Shown here: one piece after another, positions 62,886-64,000 of the stretch
How the letters are laid out: each line of letters starts with the position of its first letter
Position numbering within the stretch: position 1 is the stretch's first letter
NCBI GenBank assembly: GCA_943371965.1
Contig: CALRWV020000002.1
Span: forward strand, 526,316-590,315
DNA length: 64,000 bases
Direction of reading: 5' to 3'
DNA from: CALRWV02 sp943371965
GTDB lineage: Bacteria > Bacteroidota > JABWAT01
Translations under genes and position numbers: made by a program
Notes under the pieces: model-generated
Seen by the model: the letters and a program-made list of their open reading frames with translations, nothing else
What the model was told of the DNA's origin: nothing
Databases searched by the model: none

Positions 62886-63206
62886 TTAACAGCACTTTTG
62901 GGTTGAAAGAAGAAAACTGCCCAGCAAAGCCTGTGCAGCTTCCCACCCCTTTTCATTCAGGCAATAACAAACAGATGTTCCTTCAATTTCGCCTTTTATC
63001 AATCCGGCTTTTTTCAATTCACTCAAATGTTGGGAAACGGTGGATTGTGAAAGTGGAAGTTCTTCAACGATATCACCGCAGACACAGCTGTTTGTTTTTG
63101 CCAGGTATTCAATAATTGCAATACGCGCAGGATGAGCCAACGCTTTTGCAAAATCTGCCAATTGGTTTTGCTTAACTGTAAATTCTTCTTTTTTTGAAAC
63201 GCCCAT
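62886..63206 (-). CDS. arsR: ArsR/SmtB-family arsenic-responsive repressor
   Basis: 106 aa winged-helix repressor. The metalloid site of typical ArsR proteins is C41-V-C43-G-D45 at the start of the DNA-binding unit; a third thiolate could come from the terminal Cys105-Cys106 pair or Cys80/Cys82. Recognition helix SQSTVSQHLSELKKAGL (53-69). Encoded upstream of arsM on the same strand with palindromic operators before both genes. No arsenite efflux gene (arsB/acr3) or arsC is seen in the window. Confidence 0.93.
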   Translation of the reverse strand: MGVSKKEEFTVKQNQLADFAKALAHPARIAIIEYLAKTNSCVCGDIVEELPLSQSTVSQHLSELKKAGLIKGEIEGTSVCYCLNEKGWEAAQALLGSFLLSTQKCC

Positions 63207-63234
63207 TTGTGTTTTCTGTTAATTTATTGATTAT

Positions 63235-63250
63235 ATCGTAATATTACGAT
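63235..63250. promoter_or_regulatory. ArsR operator candidate upstream of arsR
   Basis: ATCGTAATATTACGAT is a perfect 16-bp palindrome 29 bp upstream of the arsR start. The near-identical site before arsM supports it as the ArsR-binding sequence. Confidence 0.7.
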
Positions 63251-63279
63251 TATTGTTTTTGAAAAGCAAGTTTCGGGGG

Positions 63280-63313
63280 GACACACCCCTCGGTCCCCTC
63301 TTTTTAGAGGGGA
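63280..63313 (+). repeat. Left terminal inverted repeat of DUF559 element
   Basis: GACACACCCCTCGG followed by hairpin CCCCTCT-TTTT-AGAGGGG (63295-63312). Pairs with 63712-63744. The minus-strand stop codon of the DUF559 gene lies in the hairpin loop region, and the codons for NLPL at its end are part of the repeat. Confidence 0.75.
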
Positions 63314-63684
63314 AGATTTTTTCGCTTTTGCTCGAAAGTGGCAACCCAATCTTCGAGTGATTTTATAACACCTTCCAGATTGTGAAGCACATCATCATTT
63401 GTGAATCTCAAAACTGTAAAACCCAAGTCTTCCAATCTTTTCTGTCTGATTTCATCATAGTCCAGTTTTTCGTTGTGTGAACTGCCGTCAACTTCGATGA
63501 TCAGACGGAGACCATAACAATAGAAATCTGCAATAAAATTTTCAACCGGTTTCTGTCGGTGAAAATCATAACCTTTCAGCTTCTTGCCTTTTAACTGTTT
63601 CCAAAGCATTTTTTCAGCCAAAGTTGCATTATTGCGGTTTTGACGTGCAAGATCCTTCAATTTTGGATTGTAATAAACTTTCAT
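63304..63684 (-). CDS. DUF559 endonuclease-like protein
   Basis: 126 aa, full length for the family. DUF559 has the PD-(D/E)XK fold of the Vsr/restriction-endonuclease-like group. Visible: LAEKMLWKQLK helix with Glu24, FIADFYC with Asp53, IIEVDGSSH with Glu64, Asp66 and His70, and the closing VLRFTNDDVLHNLEGVIKSL helix region. All catalytic-type residues are intact. Start ATG at 63682-63684, 28 bp inside the right terminal repeat. It is the only gene between two hairpin-ended inverted repeats, which recalls a selfish or repair-linked nuclease element. Biological function of DUF559 proteins is not established. Confidence 0.88.
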   Translation of the reverse strand: MKVYYNPKLKDLARQNRNNATLAEKMLWKQLKGKKLKGYDFHRQKPVENFIADFYCYGLRLIIEVDGSSHNEKLDYDEIRQKRLEDLGFTVLRFTNDDVLHNLEGVIKSLEDWVATFEQKRKNLPL

Positions 63685-63711
63685 ATTTCAAACTCGGGTT
63701 TTGTTTTAAAG

Positions 63712-63744
63712 TCCCCTCTGGAAGAGGGGATTTAGGGGTGTGTC
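63712..63744 (-). repeat. Right terminal inverted repeat of DUF559 element
   Basis: TCCCCTCTGGAAGAGGGGAT followed by TTAGGGGTGTGTC. The preceding AAAG gives AAAGTCCCC, a lead-in shared with the solo copies at 11137-11144 and (inverted) 41648-41655. Complement of the left repeat except for the variable CGG/AAA and loop bases. Confidence 0.75.
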
Positions 63745-63857
63745 AGAACGGATTTAGTTTTCAATAGAATTAAATTGTTTAAATTAAGTTTTAGTTTTTC
63801 AGTTTCAAATGTTTCCTTTTGCTTTCCTCAAAAACGTTTTTTTCCGGTTCTATGTCT

Positions 63858-64000
63858 TGTCCTGAAAAAGGTTGACTAATTCGCGTTTACTTTTTCATGT
63901 TTGGGTTTGTAATAATTTTTCCATGTTCTTTTGAGTTCTCCAACGCAGTGATGTGCCAGTTCCGGAGTTTTGTTTTCCAAACTCCGGTGCGGACGTTCAT
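63858..64000 (-). mobile_element. End of an IS3-family insertion sequence
   Basis: The terminal inverted repeat TGTCCTGAAAAAGGTTGAC (63858-63876) starts with TG as IS3-family ends do and overlaps the stop codon of the transposase fragment. The element continues past the right edge of the window, so its type and completeness cannot be judged. Between it and the DUF559 element are about 113 bp of AT-rich DNA with no gene. Confidence 0.7.
63876..64000 (-). CDS. IS3-family transposase OrfB, C-terminal fragment
   Basis: The visible 41 codons end at TAG (63876-63878). The translated tail reads ERPHRSLENKTPELAHHCVG and continues with a basic KRTWKNYYKPKHEK stretch. N-x-x-RPHRSL-x-x-x-TP is the conserved end of the rve integrase domain of IS3-group OrfB (DDE transposase). 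The 5' part is outside the window. Confidence 0.8.
   Translation of the reverse strand, partial: ERPHRSLENKTPELAHHCVGELKRTWKNYYKPKHEKVNAN

Larger units (their letters stand above)
63280..63744. mobile_element. Putative minimal mobile element: DUF559 nuclease gene between terminal inverted repeats
   Basis: 465 bp bounded by inverted repeats at 63280-63313 and 63712-63744. Read inward, both begin GACACACCCCT, then three variable bases, then TCCCCTCTT and a short loop, then AGAGGGGA; each thus ends in its own 7-bp hairpin. The only gene inside is the DUF559 nuclease (63304-63684), whose last codons and stop lie within the left repeat. No target-site duplication was recognised next to the repeats. 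Solo and paired copies of the same repeat occur at 11141-11245 and 41616-41651. Mobility is inference. Confidence 0.6.

Noticed and set aside
63270..63760. Target-site duplication around the DUF559 element
   Set aside because: The bases outside the two inverted repeats (gtttcgggg on the left, agaacggat on the right) share no direct repeat, so none is claimed.

Overview
The window is AT-rich bacterial chromosome from the Bacteroidota/Chlorobiota/Ignavibacteriota side of the FCB group. The evidence is: promoters of the form TTG-(19-20 nt)-TAnnTTTG (7301-7332, 25118-25148, 47438-47467), genes typical of that group (DUF2851, DUF4139, a BatA-type N-terminus, a patatin fused to an Omp85-like barrel), and the order dnaN-recF-dciA-gyrB-gyrA together with rpmH-rnpA-yidD-yidC-mnmE-mnmG-rsmG. 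The exact lineage cannot be settled from this sequence.

Layout. 1-7.2 kb (minus strand): start of a division/cell-wall cluster (rsmH fragment, mraZ), then a SRAP-domain protein, a TPR protein, a CBS-domain protein and a patatin/Omp85 protein, with one small plus-strand gene. 7.35-13.2 kb (plus): BatA-like membrane protein, an unknown membrane protein, hflX, an RmlD-like reductase and a one-domain voltage-gated cation channel. 13.4-27.2 kb (minus): mfd, murQ, rsmG, mnmG, mnmE, yidC, yidD, rnpA, rpmH, a cation efflux protein and an unknown exported protein. 27.4-29.7 kb (plus): pullulanase-like GH13 enzyme. 29.7-43.1 kb (minus): TonB-C-like lipoprotein, gyrA, gyrB, dciA, recF, dnaN, then carB split into two genes around a DUF4139 gene. 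43.1-43.9 kb: gene-free, DnaA-box-bearing spacer, the best oriC candidate because transcription diverges here. 43.9-57.4 kb (mostly plus): serine hydrolase, M1 peptidase (minus), a secreted glycoside hydrolase, a PfkB-like kinase coupled to an RmlD-like reductase, serS, pyrF overlapping a glycosyltransferase, and DUF2851. 57.4-64 kb: NSS transporter plus its unlisted small subunit, a dicarboxylate symporter, pfkA, an arsR/arsM pair with matching operators, then an accessory end with a terminal-repeat-flanked DUF559 nuclease gene and the end of an IS3-family element.

Two perfect parS sites lie inside the 5' ends of mfd and rsmG, about 25 kb from the proposed origin, so the window carries replication initiation, segregation, clamp/gyrase and RNA-modification genes typical of an origin region. 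dnaA and parAB are not in the window.

The most unusual signals are non-coding. Several families of short palindromic or inverted repeats fill the spacers. One family (hairpin followed by ATTTAGGG-type tail) occurs as the terminal inverted repeats of the DUF559 nuclease gene and also as solo or paired copies elsewhere, which suggests a minimal mobile element with MITE-like derivatives. Other points of note are an rnpA that seems to start at ATA, the split carB, and a channel selectivity filter (TLEGWTD) resembling that of calcium channels.
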